From a virus, in the IMG/VR virus record IMGVR_UViG_3300025141_000790, positions 1-23,250 of that record: a stretch of DNA of 23,250 nt; one strand, given 5' to 3'. The notes under the pieces were generated by a model. That model was not told the DNA's origin. It did no database searches and was given only the letters and a program-made list of their open reading frames with translations. Shown in pieces: positions 13,924-19,859 of this stretch. A program made the position numbers and the translations under genes. How positions within the stretch are numbered: the first letter of the stretch is position 1; every line of letters starts with the position of its first letter.

Positions 13924-14136
13924 TTAAATAGTAGGAGTGGGTGCACAAGTAAACCTAATATAAATTTGGTGTTTATTAACTTCATCCCTTCCAAGCATTT
14001 CCATTCTTTTAAAAGAAGTTTCATAACCTGCCTGAAAACAATCATACATATCACTATACTGTTGGGGCCACTCGTATGGAGGAAGACATGTACCCGAAGT
14101 ATAGCTACATATTATTAATGTTAATAATATTTTCAT
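13924..14136 (-). CDS. Small exported cysteine protein, leftward
   Basis: A 70-residue protein from the ATG at 14136 (TAGGTG lies just upstream; a GTG 6 nt earlier is also possible). A Sec-type signal sequence (MKILLTLIICSYTSG) is followed by a mature part with three cysteines (C17, C33, C64), an aromatic-rich PPYEWPQQYSDMYDCF block and a charged helix ETSFKRMEMLGRDEVNKHQI. I recognise this pattern from marine phages (P-P-Y-x-W/F ... Y-D-C ... G-Y-x-x-S ... E-V/I-N-K). It is the only leftward gene between 2617 and 18009. It is probably periplasmic; function unknown. Confidence 0.62.
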   Translation of the reverse strand: MKILLTLIICSYTSGTCLPPYEWPQQYSDMYDCFQAGYETSFKRMEMLGRDEVNKHQIYIRFTCAPTPTI

Positions 14137-14164
14137 TGACACCTATTGTAATAAATGAGATAAA
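14136..14164 (+). promoter_or_regulatory. Possible rightward promoter of the RHH regulator gene
   Basis: TTGACA (14136-14141), 17 nt, GATAAA (14159-14164), 37 nt before the regulator ATG. The -10 box is weaker than the others. The -35 box overlaps the start of the leftward exported-protein gene. Confidence 0.4.
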
Positions 14165-14201
14165 TCCCATATGATAAAAATAAGAAAGGAGTATAACAGC
14201 T

Positions 14202-14378
14202 ATGACTGATATAACAAAATATAAAAATGTGTCTCTGTCACATAAGACCTATGACAACATTGATGTATTAAGAAAAAAGATTGTTCCAAATACAATACTA
14301 AGCAGATCACAAACTATAAATATTTTAGTGAACGAGAAAGTGAGGAAGTTAAATGGAAAAGTCAAAAAAGACGACTAA
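14202..14378 (+). CDS. Ribbon-helix-helix DNA-binding protein
   Basis: A 58-residue protein that fits the Arc/MetJ/CopG fold: a strand KNVSLSHKTYDNI (8-20; alternating residues VSL would contact bases), helix 1 (YDNIDVLRKKI), a turn and helix 2 starting LSRSQTINILVNEKV (33-47). The S-R-S-x-x-I signature before helix 2 is typical. The tail is basic. AAAGGAG precedes the ATG. RHH dimers bind short tandem boxes and usually repress promoters, so this is the best candidate regulator in the window; the 8-bp repeat arrays at 19153, 20142 and 20889 are possible targets (inference). It overlaps the next gene by 26 nt. Confidence 0.68.
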   Translation: MTDITKYKNVSLSHKTYDNIDVLRKKIVPNTILSRSQTINILVNEKVRKLNGKVKKDD

Positions 14379-14547
14379 AGTAATTTGTCCTAATTGTAAG
14401 GGCAATGGATTTATAAGAGTACCCTATAAACTAACAAAAGAAGAAGTACATGCACAATGCGGTGTTTGTGATTCGGAAGGAGAAATACATGCGGATCAAC
14501 GCGATGATATTTATATTGATTCTGATGGTATCCACCGGGTGCAGTAG
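14353..14547 (+). CDS. DnaJ-type zinc-finger protein
   Basis: A 64-residue protein with two knuckles in the style of the DnaJ central domain: CPNCKGNGF (C12, C15) and CGVCDSEGE (C36, C39), i.e. CxxCxGxG-like pairs that together bind one zinc. The tail is acidic (DQRDDIYIDSDG). GAGGAAG precedes the ATG. It has no J domain, so it is a stand-alone zinc module as often seen in phages. Its last 59 nt also encode, in another frame, the start of a lipoprotein. Confidence 0.72.
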   Translation: MEKSKKTTKVICPNCKGNGFIRVPYKLTKEEVHAQCGVCDSEGEIHADQRDDIYIDSDGIHRVQ

Positions 14548-14626
14548 ATATGAGTTTGATTCTTTTGATCCTGCGACGACTGTGCTAAAATGGGTAGTCA
14601 AAGGAGGGGAACATGCTGACAAGTGA
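14489..14626 (+). CDS. Small lipoprotein encoded in an overlapping frame
   Basis: A 45-residue ORF beginning inside the zinc-finger gene in a different frame, with GGAAGGAG 6 nt before its ATG. It has a lipoprotein signal, MRINAMIFILILMVSTGC, with lipobox S-T-G-C (C18), and a mature part SRYEFDSFDPATTVLKWVVK followed by GGEHADK. The end overlaps the next gene by 14 nt. The good ribosome binding site plus a complete lipobox make it likely to be real. It is too short for common cut-offs. Probable outer- or inner-membrane lipoprotein of unknown role. Confidence 0.6.
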   Translation: MRINAMIFILILMVSTGCSRYEFDSFDPATTVLKWVVKGGEHADK

Positions 14627-14819
14627 AGATATAAGTAGGGTTAAAAGAGGCCCGGCTGATCTAGAGGAAAGAATTGACCAGTTAAAAAAACAAAAAGAGA
14701 TTCTTAAATCTGCATGCAAAAATGCAGGGCTCAGAATCAAGGGTTTTGAAAAAGAAATTGATAGACTCGCTGAAGAAAACGATAATCTAAGAACTATGCT
14801 AGGTAATAAAGATGCCTAA
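14613..14819 (+). CDS. Small coiled-coil protein
   Basis: A 68-residue, almost wholly helical protein with heptad pattern (LEERIDQLKKQKEILKSACK, then FEKEIDRLAEENDNLRTML). AAGGAGGGG directly precedes the ATG. It overlaps the lipoprotein gene upstream by 14 nt and the oxygenase gene by 8 nt. No other feature; possible oligomerisation or chaperone-like role is unproven. Confidence 0.65.
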   Translation: MLTSEDISRVKRGPADLEERIDQLKKQKEILKSACKNAGLRIKGFEKEIDRLAEENDNLRTMLGNKDA

Positions 14820-15465
14820 AAAACCCGTAGAAGTAAAATACGGTGTACTTCAATGGGGGCCTTGTATTGTTCATTTAAAAATTTCTGAAGAATTTCAACA
14901 AAAATTATTAAAGGGCGCAGAAGAAGCTAAAAACAAGAAGCAAGATTACAGACATATGTTGGCTGGTATTCTTAAAGAAGAATATGCTTACGAGGATCGG
15001 CAGAAGTATGTCCCCGAGATTTCACAATTTCTTGGAGTATATGATCAAGCTTACCAAAAATGGAAGAACGAATCTTATAAAAAGAAACCTGAATATATAT
15101 TAAATTCTTTATGGGTTAATTATATGAAGAAGAATGAATATAATCCACCTCATGACCATTCAGATTTTTTAAGTTTTGTAATATTTTTAAAAGTACCAGA
15201 AGAAATTCTTAAAGAACAAAAAGATTTTACCGGTAATTCTGCAGGACCAGGAAGTTTATCATTTCTTTATGGAGAGGGTAATAGACAAGCCATTACTTAT
15301 CAATCTATATGTCCTCAGGATAGAGATATATTTATGTTTCCATCTTGGATTAAACATTACGTTGCACCTTTCTATTCTGATGTAACTAGAATATCTGTAT
15401 CAGGGAACCTCGCTAATTCAGTAGAGTTAAATAACATTAAAAGGAATAAAAGTGAAGGAAAGTGA
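14812..15465 (+). CDS. 2-oxoglutarate/Fe(II)-dependent oxygenase
   Basis: A 217-residue protein with the double-stranded beta-helix signature of 2OG-Fe(II) oxygenases as found in cyanophages and other marine phages: the iron-binding HxD motif within NPPHDHSDFLSFVIFL (H116, D118; H114 is also possible), the distal histidine H182 in FPSWIKHYVAPF, and R193 in TRISVSGN for the 2OG carboxylate. The N-terminal 95 residues are helical and poorly conserved-looking. Phage enzymes of this group are thought to hydroxylate proteins or modified nucleic acids; the substrate is unknown. It overlaps the homing endonuclease gene by 14 nt. Confidence 0.82.
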   Translation: MPKKPVEVKYGVLQWGPCIVHLKISEEFQQKLLKGAEEAKNKKQDYRHMLAGILKEEYAYEDRQKYVPEISQFLGVYDQAYQKWKNESYKKKPEYILNSLWVNYMKKNEYNPPHDHSDFLSFVIFLKVPEEILKEQKDFTGNSAGPGSLSFLYGEGNRQAITYQSICPQDRDIFMFPSWIKHYVAPFYSDVTRISVSGNLANSVELNNIKRNKSEGK

Positions 15466-15901
15466 TATCTCTTACATCGCCGGACTCTTTGATGGGGAAG
15501 GAAGTATTTATTATGCAAAAACTAAAGAGAAGAAAAAGAATCATAATGGTAAAGGACATAGAGTAGCTCTTACGCGGCGTATTAATATGGAGATTACCAT
15601 GACTGATCCGATGGTAGTTAATTGGGTTCATCAAACTTTAAAGGTTGGCACCGTGACAAAGAAGCCTCGTAAAGGAAAACGTAAAGATGGGACAAATTAT
15701 TTAATGCAGTACCGCTGGCGTTGTGTCTTTAGAGATGCTTATTTTGTTTGTTGTTTAATTTATCCTTACTCAATTACGAAATTGGGAAAGGTAAAACAAA
15801 TCTTAGATCATTATCAAAATGTTGAAGATAATAATAAGGTGGTTGATCTCAATAATTACAGAATGACAAAAGCATTTAACTGGAATTTGCATGGCACGTG
15901 A
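15452..15901 (+). CDS. LAGLIDADG homing endonuclease, free-standing
   Basis: A 149-residue protein with one LAGLIDADG motif, YIAGLFDGEGSI (8-19; E16 is the catalytic acid position), so it should act as a homodimer. The rest shows the beta-saddle pattern with basic DNA-binding strands (VGTVTKKPRKGKRK, then QYRWRCVFRDAYFV). It starts at GTG 15452 with AAGGAATAAAA upstream, overlapping the oxygenase gene, and is not inside an intron as far as can be seen. It promotes its own spread by cutting unoccupied sites, probably in related phages. Confidence 0.88.
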   Translation: MKESDISYIAGLFDGEGSIYYAKTKEKKKNHNGKGHRVALTRRINMEITMTDPMVVNWVHQTLKVGTVTKKPRKGKRKDGTNYLMQYRWRCVFRDAYFVCCLIYPYSITKLGKVKQILDHYQNVEDNNKVVDLNNYRMTKAFNWNLHGT

Positions 15902-16103
15902 AAAATCCAAAGGTCGAAAATGGGATGGAAAATCAAGGGTTTCCAACGATCTCTATAGAAAAAATTATAATAAAATTTTTCAAAAAATAGAAGACCCCTT
16001 TAAGAAGGAGCAAGATGAATTAAAAGAATCTTATGAACAATCTAAGAGGAGTAAAAAAGAAAGAGAAGAATTACAAAAAATAATAGACAGGAATGGCTTT
16101 TAA
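15891..16103 (+). CDS. Small basic helical protein, unknown function
   Basis: A 70-residue protein: basic N-terminus (AREKSKGRKWDGKSRVSND), then a long charged helix (KKEQDELKESYEQSKRSKKE) with coiled-coil potential. It starts 11 nt inside the end of the LAGLIDADG gene and overlaps the HNH gene start (TAATG). It is flanked by two homing endonucleases. I recall the WDGKSR...LYRKNY...IF motif in marine phages without a function. Confidence 0.62.
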   Translation: MAREKSKGRKWDGKSRVSNDLYRKNYNKIFQKIEDPFKKEQDELKESYEQSKRSKKEREELQKIIDRNGF

Positions 16104-16654
16104 TGAAAAAATTAGAATTGTTTTTTCCGAAGTTATTAAAAGATACCTATGTTATTCATTCAACAGGTGGCTTTCATCCTTTTAGATTTGTAGAAGATGC
16201 CTCACCTATTTTTAAAGAAGATTGTTGGCCTTATGTTCAAAGGATTCATTGGCCAGAAGTCAGTGATCCTGCAAGTAAATGGAGACAAGCTCAGGAAAAA
16301 CCTAAACAAATAAATTTAAATATATCTTTTAGACATCTATACCCTTTTCATAGCTTTTCTGAGGAAGAGAAAAGAGAAATAAAACTAAAGAAATCTAAAT
16401 CCAGAATCACTCATAAAGCTCGTTATATTAAAATGCATAGTGCTGTCGCAAGAGCTTTTATTCCTAATCCTGAAAACAAACCTCAAGTTTGTCATATTAA
16501 TGATGACCCTTCAGATTATCGTGTAGAAAATCTTAAGTGGGGAACTAATCAAGAGAATCATACCGGTAGACGTGGAGACACTCAGAGTAAAAAAGACTAC
16601 AGTCTTATTCACTCTATTTTTAAAATGAATGGTTGGGCTAAAGGAGAAAAATGA
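16103..16654 (+). CDS. HNH homing endonuclease
   Basis: A 183-residue protein. The C-terminal half carries the HNH_3-type signature: MHSAVARAFIPNPENKPQVC (111-130), HINDDPSDYRVENLKWGT (H131, N133, N143) and QENHTGRR. The metal- and phosphate-binding H-x-N ... N pattern is intact, so it is probably active. The N-terminal half (FHPFRFVEDASPIF, WPYVQRIHWPEV) is probably a DNA-recognition part. It overlaps both neighbours by 1-4 nt. A free-standing mobile endonuclease next to another of a different family marks a hot spot for invasion. Confidence 0.85.
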   Translation: MKKLELFFPKLLKDTYVIHSTGGFHPFRFVEDASPIFKEDCWPYVQRIHWPEVSDPASKWRQAQEKPKQINLNISFRHLYPFHSFSEEEKREIKLKKSKSRITHKARYIKMHSAVARAFIPNPENKPQVCHINDDPSDYRVENLKWGTNQENHTGRRGDTQSKKDYSLIHSIFKMNGWAKGEK

Positions 16655-17370
16655 AACAAGTAAATAAATTTAAATACCCTAAGTCGATGAGGTCATTGAT
16701 TAATGGTAAACGACACTATGATATAGGTGATGATAAGCTACCGTCAGTGACTACTATCCTGTCCGCGACCCAGTCGGAGGAGAAACGAAAGAGTCTTGCT
16801 GATTGGAAAGCACGTATGGGTCCGCAGGCGGCAGATAGGGTTAGAGATATTGCAGCGATGCGTGGTACTGCCATGCACAAGTTTCTGGAATGTTATATTG
16901 ATGGCTCAGGGCACAAGGACCTGACAAGCATAGGGAAGGAAGCAGAACCCATGGCGCGAAAGATTATAGAATCAGGGCTCGGGGAACTGGAAGAGGTGTG
17001 GGGCCAAGAGGTCACCCTCTACTATCCAGGGTTGTATGCCGGTGCTACTGACATTGTAGGAATCTACGATGGTAAACCAGCCATAATAGATTTTAAACAA
17101 ACTAACAAACCAAAGAAGCGTGAGTGGGTTTTAGATTATTTCGCTCAACTCGGGGCATATTGCATGGCCCATAATTATGTCTACGGCACCAAGATTCAGA
17201 CCGGAGTAATCTTAATGTGTAGTAAGGACCTACTTTTTCAGAAATTTGAAGTCGAGGGTAAGGAGTTTGTAAAGCACCAACACGATTTCTTGCGCAAGAT
17301 AGACCAATATTATAAAAATGTACCACAGCAAAATCAAGCTCAAGGTACAAAAAGTGATGAAAAAATATAG
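16651..17370 (+). CDS. PD-(D/E)XK exonuclease, RecB/Cas4-like
   Basis: A 239-residue nuclease. Motifs in order: MRGTAMHKFLE (70-80, the Cas4/RecB-type helix with H76), E120, AGATDIVGIYDG (D134), AIIDFKQ (D147, K149) and DYFAQLGAY (QLxxY, 162-170). All catalytic residues of the RecB nuclease family are present. Phage members act as recombination or DNA-degrading exonucleases. The gene overlaps the HNH stop (ATGA) and is, from about 16740 to 17300, clearly GC-richer than the HNH gene before it. It is the last gene before the non-coding repeat region. Confidence 0.9.
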   Translation: MKQVNKFKYPKSMRSLINGKRHYDIGDDKLPSVTTILSATQSEEKRKSLADWKARMGPQAADRVRDIAAMRGTAMHKFLECYIDGSGHKDLTSIGKEAEPMARKIIESGLGELEEVWGQEVTLYYPGLYAGATDIVGIYDGKPAIIDFKQTNKPKKREWVLDYFAQLGAYCMAHNYVYGTKIQTGVILMCSKDLLFQKFEVEGKEFVKHQHDFLRKIDQYYKNVPQQNQAQGTKSDEKI

Positions 17371-17458
17371 TAAATTAGCCATTAATTGGCGTTTTAACCA
17401 ATTGTATACCTTTTTTCTATGAAAATATTTTTTTTATTTTTTTTTTTTTTAAAAGTGA

Positions 17459-17523
17459 GGTACAATTGGTACAATTCAAAAAAGATAGTAGTACCAACAC
17501 TTATTCGCTCAAATTTGTACCTA
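17459..17523 (+). repeat. Twin repeat unit 1 with tandem GGTACAATT
   Basis: GGTACAATT twice (17459-17476), then 15 nt, TACCAA, CTTATT and CAAATTT. Unit 2 at 17542 has the same order of blocks. Confidence 0.6.
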
Positions 17524-17541
17524 GACCCTCATATTTCATTT

Positions 17542-17609
17542 GGTACAATTGGTACAATTTTAAAATTAGTGTTGATTACCAATGCTTATTTAAGCAAATT
17601 TTCAACTTT
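17542..17609 (+). repeat. Twin repeat unit 2 with tandem GGTACAATT
   Basis: GGTACAATT twice (17542-17559), then 17 nt, TACCAA, CTTATT and CAAATTT, an imperfect direct copy of unit 1 starting 83 nt later. Confidence 0.6.
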
Positions 17610-17732
17610 CACTATTTGTTCTCTTTTACCAAAATGTTCAAAAAGCAAGCAATACCAACAAATTAAGGGTCGCGCGCACATGAATGATATTATTAAATTT
17701 TTATTTTATAAATCCTGGAGTATACAATAAGG

Positions 17733-18020
17733 ATGACGAGTAATAAGAAATCAAAGTTTAAACATGTTAAGATCGGCTCGAGACGTTATTATTTTTATCG
17801 CATCGAGTGGGTTGACATAACGGGCGATGCCGGCCATGCATCAGCAGAAGAATTTGATAAATTCGAATGCAGCAAAATGATAACACATGCATACATCTAC
17901 AAACGAACAAAAAAGTTTGTTTGGACATTTGCCTCATATGAAGAAAAAGATGTTTCATTTTCTGATAGGAATATCTTCCCTGTGGGTTGTATTGTTAAAA
18001 TGACAAAATTACTTGTCTGA
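17733..18020 (+). CDS. Hypothetical protein
   Basis: A 95-residue protein: basic start (TSNKKSKFKHVKIGSRRYYF), then a soluble beta-rich domain with the pieces EWVDITGDAGHAS, CSKMITHAYIYKRTKKFVWT and DRNIFPVGCIVKM. The pattern, a W-x-D ... C ... T-x-A-Y/F-I/V ... F-x-P-x-G-C-I sequence, looks conserved but I cannot name the family. A possible ribosome binding site (TGGAG) is 11 nt upstream. It runs head-on into the small terminase gene, overlapping it by 12 nt. Confidence 0.62.
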   Translation: MTSNKKSKFKHVKIGSRRYYFYRIEWVDITGDAGHASAEEFDKFECSKMITHAYIYKRTKKFVWTFASYEEKDVSFSDRNIFPVGCIVKMTKLLV

Positions 18021-18521
18021 GTGGCGTCCGATAAGTTTTTTAGATGCGACTGGGTCGATTGTCTCTTTTTGAATTCGTTTTAATCTTCTTATCTCATGCA
18101 TCTTCTCTTGTTTGGATAGTTCGCTTATGTCGCCATGTAAATGAGTCTCTACGAATTGTCCTGAAGCCTTTCCAATAAGGTTTTCGAATATTCCACATTT
18201 CTCTTCCTTACCTTTCTTCTCTAGGGCCTCTGATAATCTTTGCTGTCGCAATAGATAATTACTGTTTGTGACTGTGTAGGACCTATTGATTTCGTTCAAT
18301 TTGTAACGATAGTATTTCACCACCTTAGGATTGTCCATTAATTCCGAGCCTTCAATGGTTGCACGTGCGGGTGAATAGCCTGCTTCTAAGGCCGCCTTAG
18401 TTAATGTAGTTCTACCTTGATTGTGGACTAGGTGGTCTACAAATCTTCTCTGCATTTCAGTAAGGTCATCCATTGGGTGCCATTTAGGCTTTACCATAGG
18501 TTTTGGTCCTGGTTTAGTCAT
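18009..18521 (-). CDS. terS: Terminase small subunit
   Basis: A 170-residue protein of the Terminase_2 type, which recognises phage DNA for packaging. The N-terminal HTH region is characteristic: LTEMQRRFVDHLVHNQG (21-37), LTKAALEAGYSP (40-51) and MDNPKVVKYYRYKLNE (62-77). The remainder is a helical oligomerisation region with charged C-terminus. The large subunit is not next to it: leftwards lies a convergent hypothetical gene and a non-coding region, so TerS is separated from TerL and the virion genes. It is leftward, and diverges from the 18565 gene across an AT-rich promoter region. Confidence 0.82.
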   Translation of the reverse strand: MTKPGPKPMVKPKWHPMDDLTEMQRRFVDHLVHNQGRTTLTKAALEAGYSPARATIEGSELMDNPKVVKYYRYKLNEINRSYTVTNSNYLLRQQRLSEALEKKGKEEKCGIFENLIGKASGQFVETHLHGDISELSKQEKMHEIRRLKRIQKETIDPVASKKLIGRHSDK

Positions 18522-18523
18522 AC

Positions 18524-18551
18524 TTGCAATATATAATATATGGGATATAAT
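18524..18551 (+). promoter_or_regulatory. Possible rightward promoter for the 18565 gene
   Basis: TTGCAA (18524-18529), 16 nt, TATAAT (18546-18551). The TATAAT sits in TGGGATATAAT, similar to GGGATAT sequences at other promoters here. The expected start near 18558 leaves a very short leader before ATG 18565. Confidence 0.45.
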
Positions 18552-18564
18552 ACAAGCTAGAATT

Positions 18565-18789
18565 ATGACAGGAAAAGAACTAGCTCAAGTCTTAAATAAG
18601 TTTCTTAAATCTCCTCATGCACAATGGGCGAGAGTTCAAATTGAATTGCCTAATGGAGAAAAATTAAATGTTTCTCAGATTCAATTGTTGCAAAATAGAA
18701 TAATTGGGGATAGAGACACTCACAGGATTAATATTAAGGGCGAACGAGATCCTTATCCTAAAATGGGAAAAATCATAGGCAAACTTTAG
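18565..18789 (+). CDS. Small hypothetical protein
   Basis: A 74-residue protein from ATG 18565 (an upstream in-frame extension would run across the terminase promoter region and is rejected). MTGKELAQVLNKFLKSP looks like an N-terminal helix, followed by a strand-rich part (AQWARVQIELPNGEKLNV) and a basic, glycine/proline-rich end. No ribosome binding site is visible; the predicted transcript is nearly leaderless. The next gene starts 11 nt after its stop. Unknown function. Confidence 0.58.
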   Translation: MTGKELAQVLNKFLKSPHAQWARVQIELPNGEKLNVSQIQLLQNRIIGDRDTHRINIKGERDPYPKMGKIIGKL

Positions 18790-18800
18790 TTGAGGTTACC

Positions 18801-19169
18801 TTGGTAAAACCGGAGACTAAATTTTGGCATGAGCTTAAAAGAAATACAAATAAAATTAGCTGGACACGGCTGGAAAATAAGGCTTTATTCGGCACTCCTG
18901 ATCTATTGGGCTATGCTCCTTCTGGTAACTTTTTTACCGTAGAACTCAAGGTAACAAAAGGTAATAAAATTCGCTTTTCTCCCCATCAAATTAGCTTTCA
19001 CATGAAACATAATTTGAATACATTTATTCTTGTTTCCTGTTCCCCGGATAAGGGGAAGGTTCGCTTGTACCCTGGATCTTCGATCTTGGATCTGGTTCGC
19101 TTGGGACTTCAGCTTGAGCCCTTGGCTCAAGGTTGGGATGCTTGCTCCCTAAAGCTTGAGAGCTTGTAA
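18801..19169 (+). CDS. PD-(D/E)XK nuclease, VRR-NUC/resolvase-like
   Basis: A 122-residue nuclease starting at TTG 18801 (GAGG 5 nt upstream; no usable ATG upstream). The active site is visible: GTPDLLGY (D34), FFTVELKVT (E48, K50) and FSPHQ (60-63; Q63), the arrangement of the VRR-NUC and phage resolvase-like endonucleases. It could resolve junctions or trim DNA before packaging. The last third of the gene, from about 19060, is built from GCTTG-type repeats, so the C-terminal 35 residues (LDLVRLGLQLEPLAQGW and on) are repeat-encoded, and the stop codon itself lies within the repeat array. Confidence 0.75.
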   Translation: MVKPETKFWHELKRNTNKISWTRLENKALFGTPDLLGYAPSGNFFTVELKVTKGNKIRFSPHQISFHMKHNLNTFILVSCSPDKGKVRLYPGSSILDLVRLGLQLEPLAQGWDACSLKLESL

Positions 19170-19184
19170 GCTTGCGAGCTTGCA
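19060..19184. repeat. GCTTG repeat array A (8-bp tandem core at 19153-19184)
   Basis: GCTTG recurs throughout; the core is four perfect-register octamers AGCTTGNN (AGCTTGAG, AGCTTGTA, AGCTTGCG, AGCTTGCA at 19153-19184). It overlaps the end of the nuclease gene and extends 15 nt past it. Confidence 0.8.
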
Positions 19185-19253
19185 ACCTTCGTTGCTTCCT
19201 GAGCTCTGCATAAAATTTTGGATGCCTCCATACGTGAGTCATGTCCATCTCTG

Positions 19254-19859
19254 TTAGTGTTTACCATAACATATGTTTGCTGTGTCCCTGTTCCAGCAGG
19301 CGCGACAGCTGCCGCATTCGTTCCCCTGATCGGGGGCCGGGCAGGTCCTGTCCTGGGCCTTCGTTGATACAGTAGAAGTCCACGGCCAGTGCTTCACCGG
19401 TCCCTGGTCTATCATATGTGAGCTTATTCTAATAATTAAATTTGGCGGAATTACGTCAGGATCCATAAGCGTCAAAAATTTTACTTCTCGTGTTGGCATC
19501 CAGTGCCGGGTCCCTGGTGTACGCTTGCACACTTCAAAAATATTTTTGAGATGCTCAGGGCTCTGGATGTCGCCGGAGTCGTGCCAGCGGAACCAGTCCT
19601 GGTCCTTGATCAGTGTTACCATGGCGTCCACCCATCTCGGGTGGGTCAATGCTTGCAACCTACGGTTGAGCGCCTCTTTCACGTTCCTGAACCTGTAGCG
19701 GCCTTTCATGGCGTAACAGCCAGCGCACACGGATCCGGGGACCGCCTGCAGCTTCACGCCTGTGATACACTTCCAGGCCGGCAGGTTGTGCGCCGGTCCG
19801 GGCATCTTGGACGGCTTCGACAGCCCGCCGGTGATTTGTCTTGCTTCTTTTTTTAGCAT
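19254..19859 (-). CDS. GP88-family phage protein
   Basis: A 201-residue protein of the family known as phage gene product 88. Visible hallmarks: SKMPGPAHNLPAWKCITG (17-34), CAGCYAMKGRY (C45, C48), FRWHDSGDIQS (89-99) and a C-terminal cysteine cluster CPAPDQGNECGSCRAC (C173, C182, C185, C188) plus C197. Two Cys clusters suggest metal or Fe-S binding; the biochemical role is not established to my knowledge. The gene is strikingly GC-rich relative to almost the whole window, pointing to recent transfer. It starts at ATG 19859, overlapping the stop of the gene before it (TGATG). Confidence 0.82.
   Translation of the reverse strand: MLKKEARQITGGLSKPSKMPGPAHNLPAWKCITGVKLQAVPGSVCAGCYAMKGRYRFRNVKEALNRRLQALTHPRWVDAMVTLIKDQDWFRWHDSGDIQSPEHLKNIFEVCKRTPGTRHWMPTREVKFLTLMDPDVIPPNLIIRISSHMIDQGPVKHWPWTSTVSTKAQDRTCPAPDQGNECGSCRACWNRDTANICYGKH

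Larger units (their letters stand above)
17371..17732. other. Non-coding AT-rich region with twin repeats; candidate origin or operator
   Basis: No convincing gene. Contents: a weak hairpin GCCA(17378-17381)/TGGC(17387-17390) then GTTTT, a T-run interrupted once (17428-17450), two tandem pairs of GGTACAATT (17459-17476 and 17542-17559), related inverted copies (TTTGTACC at 17515-17522; AACCAATTGTATACC at 17396-17410), and a GC-rich GGTCGCGCGCAC at 17668-17679. Repeats next to an AT-rich stretch are what an iteron-type replication origin or a repressor-controlled region looks like. Confidence 0.45.

Noticed and set aside
13900-14118. A 72-codon rightward frame opposite the exported protein
   Set aside because: The minus strand encodes a signal peptide and conserved-looking cysteine pattern with a plausible start; the plus frame looks like its shadow.
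17378-17395. Terminator after the RecB-like nuclease gene
   Set aside because: Only 4 bp of stem (GCCA/TGGC) with a short GTTTT; too weak to call, mentioned within the region entry.
17419-17730. A 103-codon rightward frame in the repeat region
   Set aside because: Its first codons come from the T-run (poly-Phe), it runs through the non-coding repeat units, has no ribosome binding site, and composition is not protein-like.
18421-18564. N-terminal extension of the 18565 protein
   Set aside because: It runs antisense across the start of the small terminase gene and the divergent promoter region; ATG 18565 lies just after a TATAAT.
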